This document shows positions 41,857-49,766 of a stretch of 64,000 nt of DNA, piece after piece (the first letter of the stretch is position 1; every line of letters begins with the position of its first letter). Origin of the DNA: Phycisphaerales bacterium (lineage in GTDB: Bacteria; Planctomycetota; Phycisphaerae; Phycisphaerales; UBA1924); NCBI GenBank assembly GCA_020847535.1, contig JADLBU010000058.1, forward strand, positions 1 through 64,000, in the 5' to 3' direction. Position numbers and translations under genes: made by a program. The notes beneath the pieces were generated by a model that did not search any database, had not been told where the DNA came from, and saw only the letters and a list, made by a program, of their open reading frames with translations.

Positions 41857-43002
41857 TCAGGTGGAGCGCTTGGCCCGGCGGCAGCAGTTGATAAGCCGTC
41901 GCAACTGCGTGATCGCCTTCTCAACCTCTTGGGCGGTCGATGCGGCGCTCTCGGCCTGGCGGGCGATCCCGGCCAGTCCATCGAAGCCAACCGTCGGGGC
42001 GATCCCGGCGACCTGCTGGCAGATGTTCAGGCAGACTTCGAGCGAACGTGTGCGGATCGCCTCTTCGAGCGTATCGGCCTGCTGCGAGAGCTCAGCAAGA
42101 AAGCCATCCAGCAGCGACATCGAGGGATGCCCGCGGGGGAGCGATGTCACGATCATGCCCTTGGAATCCTCCATCGCCATGAACTCGGCGATCGCCTGGA
42201 AGAGCGTGGTCTGCACGATGGGCTTGGTGATGTAGGCGTCGGCCTTTTCGGCGGTGATGCGCGGCGCTGCGCCGCTGGCGATCATGACGATGGGCGCGAT
42301 GATGCCCGTGTGGCGCAGGAAGGCGAGGACGGTGGGGTTCAGCTTCGCGTCAAAGTCCGAGTCCAGCAGGATCAGGTCGGCATCGGCGGCGACCTTCAGG
42401 AGCGGCTCCCCGCTGGCGGAAATGAGGTTGACGCGCACGGCGGTGCCGCGGAGGTGGTGGGAGACCAACTGCTGGTCGAGCTTGGAGCCGCCGACCATGA
42501 GCAGCGCGCCGTTGAGGGATTTGGGATCGACGCGTTCGAGCGAGAACGCGGCCGCGTTGGGGCCGAGGTTGACAAAGTCGTTGATGCGGATGGGCTCGTC
42601 GAACTGGATGCCCACCTCGTGGACGATCCCTGAAAGGTGGCTGCACCGGACGACCTTGCCCGGCACCTCGACGTAGTGGCCCGAGACGTGAGGAAGAGAT
42701 ACCTGGCACGCCCGTCCGGGGTGGACGTAGGCGTTGTGGAGCAAACCCAGGCCGCCGCACGAGAGATTGCGGCACGCGACACACATGGTCGCCTTCGAGC
42801 CCCCGGTGTGGCAGATCGTCAGCTGGACGCAGATCTGGCGGAACGGCCAGCGCACGAATTTACGCTTGCTGTGCGCACGCTTGCCATCCTTGCCATCCAA
42901 GAGGTCAAGCAGCGCGTTGAGCCGGCCCGCATCCAGCCTCACCGAGTTCGCCCGGATGGGCTCGGCGGCCTTGGCCGCGTTTGTCGCGTCGGGACTTATC
43001 AT
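41857..43002 (-). CDS. PilZ-REC-degenerate HPt signalling protein (paralogue 2)
   Basis: A 381-residue paralogue of the 40,435 gene with the same domain order: PilZ motifs RKFVR and NLSCGG; receiver-like part with Asp in ADLILLD and Lys in YITKP; HPt-like part with NICQQVAGIAPTVGF in place of a His-containing helix. The start at 43002 has GGAG 11 nt upstream, as in the paralogue; an ATG at 43080 and longer forms are possible. The two copies have diverged considerably but keep all the motif changes, including the missing His, which suggests selection. Confidence 0.72.
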   Translation of the reverse strand: MISPDATNAAKAAEPIRANSVRLDAGRLNALLDLLDGKDGKRAHSKRKFVRWPFRQICVQLTICHTGGSKATMCVACRNLSCGGLGLLHNAYVHPGRACQVSLPHVSGHYVEVPGKVVRCSHLSGIVHEVGIQFDEPIRINDFVNLGPNAAAFSLERVDPKSLNGALLMVGGSKLDQQLVSHHLRGTAVRVNLISASGEPLLKVAADADLILLDSDFDAKLNPTVLAFLRHTGIIAPIVMIASGAAPRITAEKADAYITKPIVQTTLFQAIAEFMAMEDSKGMIVTSLPRGHPSMSLLDGFLAELSQQADTLEEAIRTRSLEVCLNICQQVAGIAPTVGFDGLAGIARQAESAASTAQEVEKAITQLRRLINCCRRAKRST

Positions 43003-43330
43003 CCGCTGCTGCTCCGGTTCGCAGTCCGGGGAGAAATCCCCACAGAGGCTCTTGGAATCGGCGGCATCCGCGCTTTCCATGTCGGGCGAACCTGGGAACT
43101 GGAGATAGTGCGGGTGGATGTGGCGCGGATGCGCGGGTTGTGCGGGCATCCGCCGGTTTTCGGACCGGATCAGTTCGTACGATCCGCACAGACCGTCGCA
43201 ACATGGAGTTGGCTGTCTGGAATGTTCAAAGGGGGGCTGCCCAGGGCACAGAACCGACCCTCCCAATTCCCGATACGATGCATTCCCGGCACCGCCAACC
43301 CAGCGGGCGCCCTTCTGAGAGGATCCAGCC
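43003..43330. other. Divergent intergenic region
   Basis: This gap lies between a PilZ-REC gene (minus) and a Tat-exported propeller gene (plus). The part from 43,003 to 43,080 may be coding if the longer PilZ-REC start is used. No clear promoter element or other gene is seen. Confidence 0.45.
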
Positions 43331-44377
43331 ATGCCAAGCATGAGAGAACCTACCCGGCGGAGCTTTCTCTACACGGTCGCGGCGGCGGGGGTCGCCGGAA
43401 TGATCGCCCCGGCGATCCGGGCCTCGAACAAGTCCGGTAAGGGTCCGATCATCGTCGGCAGCGGGAGCCACTCCTACGAAGTCATTCACGACTGGGGCAC
43501 GCTGCCCAAGACGATCGCCTACGGCAACACGCACGGCGTCTGCGAGGATGCCCAAGGCAACATCCACATCAAACACACGGTCGGGGCGGGTTCCGAGTCA
43601 TCCGATGCGGTCGTCGTCTTTGACAAGGATGGCAAGCTCGTCCGGAGCTGGGGTGCGGAGTTCAAGGGAGGCGCCCACGGCCTGCACCTGGCCAAGGACA
43701 AGAGCGATGAGGTGCTGTACCTTTGCGATCCGGCCCGGGGGCTGGTGGTCAAGACGGACCTGGCGGGCAAGGAGATCTGGCGGCGCGATTGCCCGATGGA
43801 CTCCAAGGCGTACGGGAACAAGGGTGAGTATCACCCGACCAACATCGCCGTCGGCCCGAACGGGGATGTCTATGTCGCCGATGGCTACGGGAAGAGCTGG
43901 ATTCATATATATAGCAGCGGGGGGGACTACCTCCGGTCCTTTGGCGGTCCCGGGGCGGAGCCCGGTCAGATGTCCTGTCCGCACGGGATTGCCCTCGATG
44001 AGCGCTCCGGCACGCCGCGGCTGGTGGTTGCCGACCGATCCAATCGCCGGCTGCAGTACTTCACGCTTGATGGGAAGCACGATGGCTTCGTGAAGGATGA
44101 GCTCCGGGCGCCGTGCCACTTCCACTTCCACGGGGCCGACATGGTTATCCCGGACCTGGAAGGACGCGTTACGGTGTTCGACAAGGACAACAAGCTGATC
44201 GCACACCTGGGGGATGGCTGGACGGACAAGGGCTTTGAGCTGCGCGACAAGCAGCGGGACAAGTTTGTCCCCGGCAAGTTCATCGCCCCGCACAGCGCCA
44301 TCTTCGACCGCTCGGGCAATATCTATGTCGTCGAGTGGGTGGAGGTGGGCCGGGTGACCAAGCTCAAGAGGGTGTAA
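43331..44377 (+). CDS. Tat-exported NHL-type beta-propeller protein
   Basis: A 348-residue exported protein. The N-terminus contains TRRSFLYTVAAAGVAGMIAP, a twin-arginine signal. The mature part contains repeated beta-propeller (NHL-like) blades, for example NIAVGPNGDVYVADGYG, GIALDERSGTPRLVVADRSNRRLQ and HSAIFDRSGNIYVVEW. Such proteins are frequent in planctomycetes and resemble the propeller of peptidyl-amidating lyases, but catalysis cannot be claimed here. GAGGA lies about 5 nt upstream of the ATG. Tat export suggests folding or cofactor insertion before secretion. Confidence 0.82.
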   Translation: MPSMREPTRRSFLYTVAAAGVAGMIAPAIRASNKSGKGPIIVGSGSHSYEVIHDWGTLPKTIAYGNTHGVCEDAQGNIHIKHTVGAGSESSDAVVVFDKDGKLVRSWGAEFKGGAHGLHLAKDKSDEVLYLCDPARGLVVKTDLAGKEIWRRDCPMDSKAYGNKGEYHPTNIAVGPNGDVYVADGYGKSWIHIYSSGGDYLRSFGGPGAEPGQMSCPHGIALDERSGTPRLVVADRSNRRLQYFTLDGKHDGFVKDELRAPCHFHFHGADMVIPDLEGRVTVFDKDNKLIAHLGDGWTDKGFELRDKQRDKFVPGKFIAPHSAIFDRSGNIYVVEWVEVGRVTKLKRV

Positions 44378-44391
44378 CCGCGAACCGGACC

Positions 44392-44946
44392 ATGGATGCG
44401 CCGGTGACCAGAGCCAGGTGGCGTCGTCGCATGCGCAAGCGAGCGATCTGCTTCGTGAGCCTGCTCGCGGTCGCGGCCGCACTGCAGGCCGTTTCGCTGG
44501 CGAGCCGGTTCTGCAGCGTCGGCTATCGCCGCGGCCATCGGATGGTCGAGCTTCGCGATGGGACGGTCGGCTATTACTCGAATCCCGGGTATAAGAACTT
44601 CGTGTGGCTGGATCAGGCGCGCAAGGAAGGCTTGATGATCACCGGGGCCGCCAAGGCGCCGCCGGGCCAGTACAGGCTGTACAGGAATAACGGGCGGTTG
44701 ATGGAGCTCTACGTCAGGCTTCGGGACATCAGCCTGCCGCTGGTGTTGCCGGCTGCGTGGCTCTTCTGGAGGTGGTTTCAGGATTGGCGCCGCGACCGTC
44801 CGGGGCATTGCTTTGCGTGCGGATACGACCTGCGCGGTGTACCGCGCGGAGAGAGTGGTTCTGTTTCATGCCCCGAGTGCAGCGCCGTCGATGATTGCTT
44901 GCCATGTCCCGCAATCCCCCCTCACCCCCGCAATCCTCACGAGTAG
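44392..44946 (+). CDS. Membrane protein with C-terminal zinc ribbon
   Basis: A 184-residue protein with a basic N-terminus, a hydrophobic segment (AICFVSLLAVAAALQAVSLA), a middle exported or cytoplasmic part, a second hydrophobic segment (ISLPLVLPAAWLFW), and a C-terminal ribbon CFACGYDLRG followed by CPEC. The CxxCGYDLRG motif is very common in planctomycete proteins of unknown role. The ATG at 44392 comes 12 bp after the propeller gene's stop. Its 3' end overlaps murG by 43 bp in another frame. Confidence 0.7.
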   Translation: MDAPVTRARWRRRMRKRAICFVSLLAVAAALQAVSLASRFCSVGYRRGHRMVELRDGTVGYYSNPGYKNFVWLDQARKEGLMITGAAKAPPGQYRLYRNNGRLMELYVRLRDISLPLVLPAAWLFWRWFQDWRRDRPGHCFACGYDLRGVPRGESGSVSCPECSAVDDCLPCPAIPPHPRNPHE

Positions 44947-46139
44947 GCGCCGCCGCGTCAGGCCGTGAGGGCCGGCGAGCGGTCGTGTTCGCCGGCGGGG
45001 GGACGGGCGGCCACATTTTTCCGGGATTGGCGATCAGCGAGGAACTCGGCAGGATTGCGATCGCCAAAGGCCTGGAGATTCGCTGCTTGTTCGCGGTCTC
45101 GCGGCGTGCGCTGGATTCCCAGATCTTGAGCGGCATCGGCGCTGAGTTCGAGGTGATCCCGGCCGAGCCGCTCTCACTGAGGCCGCGCGGGATGCTCCGG
45201 TTCGTGTCATCGTGGGGAAAGGCGGTGCGGACTTCCCGGGCGCTGCTCGCGCGGCTCAAGCAGGAGTGTGCCGGAGGGGTGCAGGTAGCAGCGATGGGGG
45301 GGTTCGTCGCCGCTCCCTTCGTGCAGGCTGCAAGGGTCGAGCGCGTGCCGGTGATGCTGGTCAACCTGGATGCGGTGCCGGGCCGGGCGAACCGATGGAT
45401 CGCCGGCAGGGCTGCGGCGGTCTACAGCGCAGCTCCGGTGGAAGCAGATGACCTGGGTCCGGCGGCTCGCGTGCATGTGATCCCGCCGATCGTGCGCAGC
45501 GCGGCGATCGCTCCGGGGTCGCCGCAGGAATGCCGGCGGCTGCTGGGGCTGGATCCGGGACGGCCGACGCTGATGGTGACGGGGGCGAGCCAAGGGGCTA
45601 AGTCGATCAATGGGTTTGTGACTGCGCTGGTCACGATGCACGCCGCGCAGTTGCTGGCCGAGGGTTGGCAGATCGTGCACCAGACAGGGCGGGGAGAGGA
45701 TGCGGCGATCCGTGCGGTGTATGCGAAGGTGAATGTGCCCGCGGTGGTCGAGCCGTTCTTCGATCGGATGGGGGTGCTGTGGGGGGCGGCGGATGTGGCG
45801 ATCAGCCGGTGCGGAGCGGGGAGCGTCGCGGAGGCATGGGCGAATGTGACGCCGACGGTGTTTCTGCCGTACCCGTATCACAAGGATCAGCACCAGAAGC
45901 GCAACGCGGAGGTGCTGGTGAAGGCGGGGGCGGGGATTCTGTGCGATGACCTGGTGGATGTGGAGGCGAACCTGGCGGCGGTGGGGCCCTTGGTGCTGGC
46001 GGTGATGAGGGATCCGGAGAGCCGGGAGCAGATGCGCAGCGCGTATCGGGGGCTGGGGCCGGCGGATGGGGCGCGGAGGATTGCGCGGGTGATCGCGGAT
46101 GACGCGAGCCATTCTTCCTGTCGAGTATTCAAGGAATGA
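44904..46139 (+). CDS. murG: Undecaprenyl-PP-MurNAc-pentapeptide GlcNAc transferase
   Basis: A 411-residue peripheral membrane glycosyltransferase that makes lipid II from lipid I using UDP-GlcNAc. The N-terminal GGGTGGHIFPGLAISEEL, the TGASQGAKSIN linker-domain segment and the C-terminal CGAGSVAEAWANVTPTVFLPYPYHKDQHQKRNAE are characteristic. Ser/Pro-rich residues 1-20 precede the domain. The ATG at 44904 was chosen; a TTG three codons upstream is possible. No other mur genes are in view, which is unusual, as murG normally sits in the division/cell-wall cluster. Its presence argues that this organism makes peptidoglycan. Confidence 0.9.
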   Translation: MSRNPPSPPQSSRVGAAASGREGRRAVVFAGGGTGGHIFPGLAISEELGRIAIAKGLEIRCLFAVSRRALDSQILSGIGAEFEVIPAEPLSLRPRGMLRFVSSWGKAVRTSRALLARLKQECAGGVQVAAMGGFVAAPFVQAARVERVPVMLVNLDAVPGRANRWIAGRAAAVYSAAPVEADDLGPAARVHVIPPIVRSAAIAPGSPQECRRLLGLDPGRPTLMVTGASQGAKSINGFVTALVTMHAAQLLAEGWQIVHQTGRGEDAAIRAVYAKVNVPAVVEPFFDRMGVLWGAADVAISRCGAGSVAEAWANVTPTVFLPYPYHKDQHQKRNAEVLVKAGAGILCDDLVDVEANLAAVGPLVLAVMRDPESREQMRSAYRGLGPADGARRIARVIADDASHSSCRVFKE

Positions 46140-46207
46140 TTGTGTATCTTGTGAAAAGGGCGCCCGGGCGGTGTCCACCTGGGCGCCTGGATTTGCGGGA
46201 GGGACAT

Positions 46208-46897
46208 TTACGGCTTGGTCAAGGTATCCATCGGCTCGGCCTCGCCCAGCGTGCGCGCAACCCACGAGTTGGGGTTGTTGATGTGGTAGAGTCGCCAGGT
46301 GTTGAAGAGCAGCGAGTCGGCCATCCCGACGTAGTTGTCCCCGTTGAGATCGCCGTGGACCCAGTTGCAGCCGGATTGGCCCTGGTAGTCCGCGTAGGCG
46401 GCGTTGAAATCGGACTGGTCAGTTGAATTGACAACGCCATCGCCGTTGAAGTCCGCACGGTTGGCGAGCGTGCCGAAGTCGTAGACCCGCTTCATGAACT
46501 CGATCAGACTGGCCGCATCTGCGGAGGCGGGATTCGTACCGATGCTCTCGACACCCTGGCAAGACAACACGAACCCACGCTGGGTCCAGGCGAGCACATG
46601 GTTCATGTGATTGATCTGAAAGTAGGCGGTATCGGTGTGGTCGAGCACCACCACGAGTTCTGTCCTGTCGGCCTCCGACGACACATCCCAAGATTTGTTG
46701 ATGTCAAAGGCCTGCATGAAATCATCGATCGCGATCGCCGGCGTGTGCCGCACCTGCGGCATATCGAGATCGTAATTCGGCGGCGTGTATTCATCCTCGA
46801 TGGGGATCGCCTCGGCACCGAGAAAGTGCTGGTCTTCGCCGGGCGCGTAAAGCGGGCAGTACGGAAGCTCCTTGAACAGGTTCCAGGAACCCTCCAC
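46208..46897 (-). pseudogene. 5'-truncated dockerin protein gene, cassette copy 2 second gene
   Basis: A 229-codon frame matching the C-terminal half of the 35,957 protein: LPYCPLYAPGED, HFLGAEA, SWDVSS, WTQRGFVL, FMKRVYDFGT and the dockerin pair DFNGDGVVNSTDQSDFNAAY / GDLNGDNYVGMADSLLFNTW. About 265 N-terminal residues, including the signal peptide, are missing; the frame has a stop just upstream of the GTG at 46897. The gap to the first cassette gene is only 90 bp. Without a signal peptide the product would stay in the cytoplasm, so it is probably a remnant, although the reading frame is otherwise intact. Confidence 0.7.
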
Positions 46898-46987
46898 CCC
46901 GTACGCTCACGCAGCACGGGGCGATAGAACAACCATCGCGGCGGTGTACGCACGCGCGGCCATCGCCGCGATCAATAGTTCAGGCAA

Positions 46988-47677
46988 TCAGCGCCGACGG
47001 CGGCGCTTGATAACGAAGATTCCCCCAAGCAATGCAACGAACGCACCCCCGGGCGCAGGGATTGGCACCTGGATCGGCGTGTCGGGCTCGGTTTCATACG
47101 CCCATTGGAGGGCGATGTCGTACTCCGCAAAGAGAATCCAGCCGTAGTGCCAGCGGTCGGCGATCTTGACACGCAAGGCGATGTACGCGAGCGGACTGAT
47201 CGCCGGAGTGCCTTCGGAAAGGGTGTCACTTCCAGGAGCGTGGGAAAAATAGGTACTTGATCCCTTCCAGTCAGCTTGGCTGGAGATCACCTCGCCAGGA
47301 AAGTACTCGCGAGTGACCTTTGGCGCGATCCATTGATCATTCCACCACAGCACAACCGGCTCATCCGTCAACGGCGTCTGTACGCCGTCTTCCCCATAGA
47401 GAAACCGGCGGGCTGCACTGGAACTTGATTGGTTGGGCCTGTACCACTTCCCGATCGTGCCTGGTAGCCGCTCACCGGACTGCTCGGACGCCGGTCGCGT
47501 GATGTCAAGAAGCGTGCCCGGGTACTCTCCAACATCATCCCCAGGGACGTCAAGGCCGGTGACCCACTTGAACGTGCCGTCGAAGTTATCGTGGATGACC
47601 ACCGCCGCACCGGCACACTCAATCGCCGCGGCGAGCAGAGCGATCCCAGCACAGGTTCCGAGAACTCGCCCGTTCAT
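46988..47677 (-). CDS. Secreted protein with PEP-CTERM-like anchor, cassette copy 2 first gene
   Basis: A 229-residue paralogue of the 35,140 protein. It has a signal peptide (MNGRVLGTCAGIALLAAAIECAGA) and shared blocks TLLDITRPASEQSGE, GTIGKWYRPNQSSSS, DRWHYGWILFAEY and AYETEPDTPIQVP. The C-terminus PIPAPGG, hydrophobic FVALLGGIFVI, then six basic residues is a PEP-CTERM-like sorting signal, clearer than in copy 1. GGGAG lies 7 nt before the ATG at 47677. A 12-G run lies 54 nt upstream, like the 16-G run of copy 1. Function unknown. Confidence 0.72.
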   Translation of the reverse strand: MNGRVLGTCAGIALLAAAIECAGAAVVIHDNFDGTFKWVTGLDVPGDDVGEYPGTLLDITRPASEQSGERLPGTIGKWYRPNQSSSSAARRFLYGEDGVQTPLTDEPVVLWWNDQWIAPKVTREYFPGEVISSQADWKGSSTYFSHAPGSDTLSEGTPAISPLAYIALRVKIADRWHYGWILFAEYDIALQWAYETEPDTPIQVPIPAPGGAFVALLGGIFVIKRRRRR

Positions 47678-47731
47678 CCAGAACTCCCTCGGGGCATTGC
47701 CGGGCGGCAGCGCCACGATTCCATACGCTAA

Positions 47732-47743
47732 CCCCCCCCCCCC
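47732..47743 (-). repeat. Poly-G tract (12 G on minus strand)
   Basis: Twelve C on the plus strand, hence 12 G in the coding direction of the 46,988 gene, ending 54 nt before its start. On the minus strand it is preceded by TTGAAACCGA and followed by TTAGCGTATGGAA, similar to TTGCAACC and TGGCGTAGTGAA around the tract of copy 1. Confidence 0.85.
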
Positions 47744-47825
47744 TCGGTTTCAACACATTTCCTTCTTTACGCATTCTTGCCACGGTCGTCGTCAAACCTG
47801 TGGCGTGTACAAGGCCGTGGGGTGT

Positions 47826-47875
47826 GTTCACTGGCATGTGAACATTGCGCGGTGGGCTATCACTGGTTTGTGAAT
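47826..47875. promoter_or_regulatory. Pair of operator-like dyads (TCAC-TGGNNT-GTGAA)
   Basis: GTTCAC-TGGCAT-GTGAAC at 47,826-47,843 is a perfect dyad. A second, near-identical site with TCAC-TGGTTT-GTGAA at 47,860-47,874 lies 32 bp away, about three helical turns. Two in-phase copies suggest cooperative regulator binding, either for the minus-strand secreted-protein gene or the plus-strand pilin cluster. Confidence 0.4.
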
Positions 47876-47912
47876 CCTCGGGTCGGCAGAGGCGGAAGGT
47901 AGACGCCTCAGC

Positions 47913-47931
47913 CACAGGCGGGACGCCTGTG
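47913..47931. repeat. Palindromic repeat copy (CACAGGCG-GGA-CGCCTGTG)
   Basis: A perfect 8-bp stem with GGA loop, followed by CCACGAG. The 25-bp segment 47,914-47,938 matches the copy inside prpB with one mismatch. Confidence 0.8.
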
Positions 47932-48318
47932 CCACGAGCACATGTAGTGAGCGGAGATCCGTATGAGTTATCGGATCGGCGGCTGTACGCCGACGCATGA
48001 GTGCGGCGGGGCGTGGCGGCCCGCGCGTCGCGTGCAGCCGTTACAGGCGTGCATCGTTGCGCGATCTTGCGCTCAGAGGGGTCAATGCGGCCTGTGGTGT
48101 ATCCGATGTTCTTCTCTGCCGGGCACCGTGTCCGGCGCCCGGGCCCGTGTGTGCTGTGGAGCGTACGGGCCCCGCGAGTGAGTGTGGCGATCGGAGCGAG
48201 GGGCCCGTCGTCGCGTTTGGGGAATCGGCCGCGAGTGTCGCGGCCCCCCGTCGAGCTGAGCCGGCCCGGGCGTGAGCAGGGACCGGGTCTGGAATCTGAA
48301 GTGCAAGGAGCCGCAGGC

Positions 48319-48753
48319 ATGAGCATTCGTCGAACGGTTCGCAAGGGATTTACGCTGGTCGAAATCCTGATCGTGGTGGTGATCCTGGGCATTCTGGCCG
48401 CGATCGTGGTGCCGCAGTTCACCAACGCCACGCAGGATGCGCAGGCGGGCAACATCAAGGCCCAGCTGGACACGCTGAACAACCAGATCGAGTTGTTCCG
48501 GGCGCGTGAGAACGTGTACCCGGACCTGGAAGGCAGCGGCTGGGGTGACGCCGCGACCGCCGACACGATGATCGGCGATGGGTACATCAAGGCGATGCCG
48601 GTCAACCCCTTCAACGGCTCGTCGAGCGTCGGAGACGATGCTGCCGCCGACGGCTGGCACGTCTACGACAGCAACGGGGATGGCGAGTGGGATTCGCTGG
48701 GCGCCACCAACTTCGATGAGGACACCGGCGAGATCACCCCCGGCGAAGTTTGA
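48319..48753 (+). CDS. Type II secretion/type IV pilin-like protein (GspG-like)
   Basis: A 144-residue major-pseudopilin-like protein. The leader MSIRRTVRKG precedes FTLVEILIVVVILGILAAIV, with Gly at -1 and Glu at +5 of the prepilin peptidase site. The C-terminal part has GspG-like spacing with a loop rich in Asp/Asn (YDSNGDGEWDS) that may bind calcium. AAGGAG lies 8 nt before the ATG at 48319. First gene of the pilin/secretin cluster. Assembly ATPase and platform genes are not in the window. Confidence 0.85.
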   Translation: MSIRRTVRKGFTLVEILIVVVILGILAAIVVPQFTNATQDAQAGNIKAQLDTLNNQIELFRARENVYPDLEGSGWGDAATADTMIGDGYIKAMPVNPFNGSSSVGDDAAADGWHVYDSNGDGEWDSLGATNFDEDTGEITPGEV

Positions 48754-48780
48754 TCGAGTCTGCGCTCTGTAATCTGTTCA

Positions 48781-48809
48781 CCGGCCGCTTCCTTGACGGG
48801 AGCGGCCGG
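48781..48809 (+). terminator. Intergenic hairpin between two pilin genes
   Basis: CCGGCCGCT and AGCGGCCGG form a perfect 9-bp stem with an 11-nt loop. There is no T run, so it may partially terminate or protect the upstream pilin mRNA and thereby raise its level relative to downstream genes. Confidence 0.45.
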
Positions 48810-48830
48810 CTTGGTGTCGGGAGACTGCCG

Positions 48831-49262
48831 ATGTGTAAGTCCAAGGCGTTCACGCTGATCGAGATCCTGATCGTGGTCGTGCTGCTGGGGATCCTCGCGG
48901 CGATCGTGGTGCCGCAGTTCTCCAACGCGACCCAGGAGTCCAAGCTTCGTGCGACCTTGGAGCAGCTCCACCACCTTCGCAACGCGCTGGATGTGTACGG
49001 TGTGCAGCACAACAACCAGTTTCCGGCGGTCGTGGCCGGTGATGCGACCTGGGCGGAGCTGAACACGATGGGGTACCTGAAGCGCTCACCGCTGAACAAC
49101 TGGGTGGGCGGGGACAACGCGACCCACATCAGCGTCGGCGATGCGGCCGACTCCGCGTACCACACCGCGTATGGCTGGATCTACAAGGCGCCGACCGCAG
49201 CGACCGGACCGATGGTCTGGGCCGCGGGCTTTGACGCCGCCGACGAGCCCTTTGATCCGTGA
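48831..49262 (+). CDS. Second pilin/pseudopilin-like protein
   Basis: A 143-residue protein with leader MCKSKA and mature helix FTLIEILIVVVLLGILAAIV. Cleavage would follow Ala rather than Gly. The first 40 mature residues closely match the preceding gene (VVPQFSNATQ against VVPQFTNATQ), indicating tandem duplication; the globular parts differ. GGGAG lies 7 nt before the ATG. Confidence 0.83.
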   Translation: MCKSKAFTLIEILIVVVLLGILAAIVVPQFSNATQESKLRATLEQLHHLRNALDVYGVQHNNQFPAVVAGDATWAELNTMGYLKRSPLNNWVGGDNATHISVGDAADSAYHTAYGWIYKAPTAATGPMVWAAGFDAADEPFDP

Positions 49263-49362
49263 TTGATGATGGAGAGAGCAGGCCCCGGGATAACGACCGG
49301 GTCCTGGTGTGATCGGGCCGGGCGACCTTATGCCCGGCAAGTCACGGACCGATGGAGGAGCA

Positions 49363-49764
49363 ATGGAGACTCCACGCACAACCGGCCATGTCCACGGCAG
49401 CTCGCGCGGTCCCTTGACCGTGATCGCGGTGCTGCTGGGATTCCTGGTGCTCGATCGCGGGACATCCCCGGCCGGGACCTCCGCGCTTGGGCCGTCGTCG
49501 GCGTCCGCGCAGGTGCGGTCGGTGACGGGTGGCGGTGGGGGCGCGCACTCCGCCCCGCCCGGCGAGGAGGAGTCGTCGGACGGCAGGGTGAACCCGGCCG
49601 ATCAGCGCAAGCAGATGATCACCGAGCTGCGCTCCATCTCGCAGCGGCTTGACCGCATCGAGGCGGTCCTGAGCAAGGGGCTCTCGGTCAAGGTCACCGA
49701 CATGCCCGAGATGAGGCTGCCCAAAGCGTTGGAAGCCAAGCTATCGGAGAGGAGCGGGAACTGA
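49363..49764 (+). CDS. Single-pass membrane protein in pilin cluster
   Basis: A 133-residue protein with one N-terminal hydrophobic segment (LTVIAVLLGFLVLD), a disordered Gly/Ser-rich linker, and a helical C-terminus (RKQMITELRSISQRLDRIEAVLS) likely to form a coiled coil. No family recognised. GGAGG precedes the ATG at 49363. It ends 2 bp before the next pilin-like gene, so it is probably part of the secretion apparatus, for example as an assembly-platform partner. Confidence 0.65.
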   Translation: METPRTTGHVHGSSRGPLTVIAVLLGFLVLDRGTSPAGTSALGPSSASAQVRSVTGGGGGAHSAPPGEEESSDGRVNPADQRKQMITELRSISQRLDRIEAVLSKGLSVKVTDMPEMRLPKALEAKLSERSGN

Positions 49765-49766
49765 CC

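Larger units (their letters stand above)
47678..48318. other. Intergenic region between cassette copy 2 and the pilin cluster
   Basis: About 640 bp with no supported gene. It holds the poly-G tract, two operator-like dyads and a palindromic repeat, each listed separately. The frame running into the first pilin gene is open upstream but Arg-rich and not protein-like. Confidence 0.5.

Noticed and set aside
48001..48318. Extended N-terminus of the first pilin gene
   Set aside because: Arg-rich, not protein-like; AAGGAG and a proper prepilin leader define the ATG at 48319.
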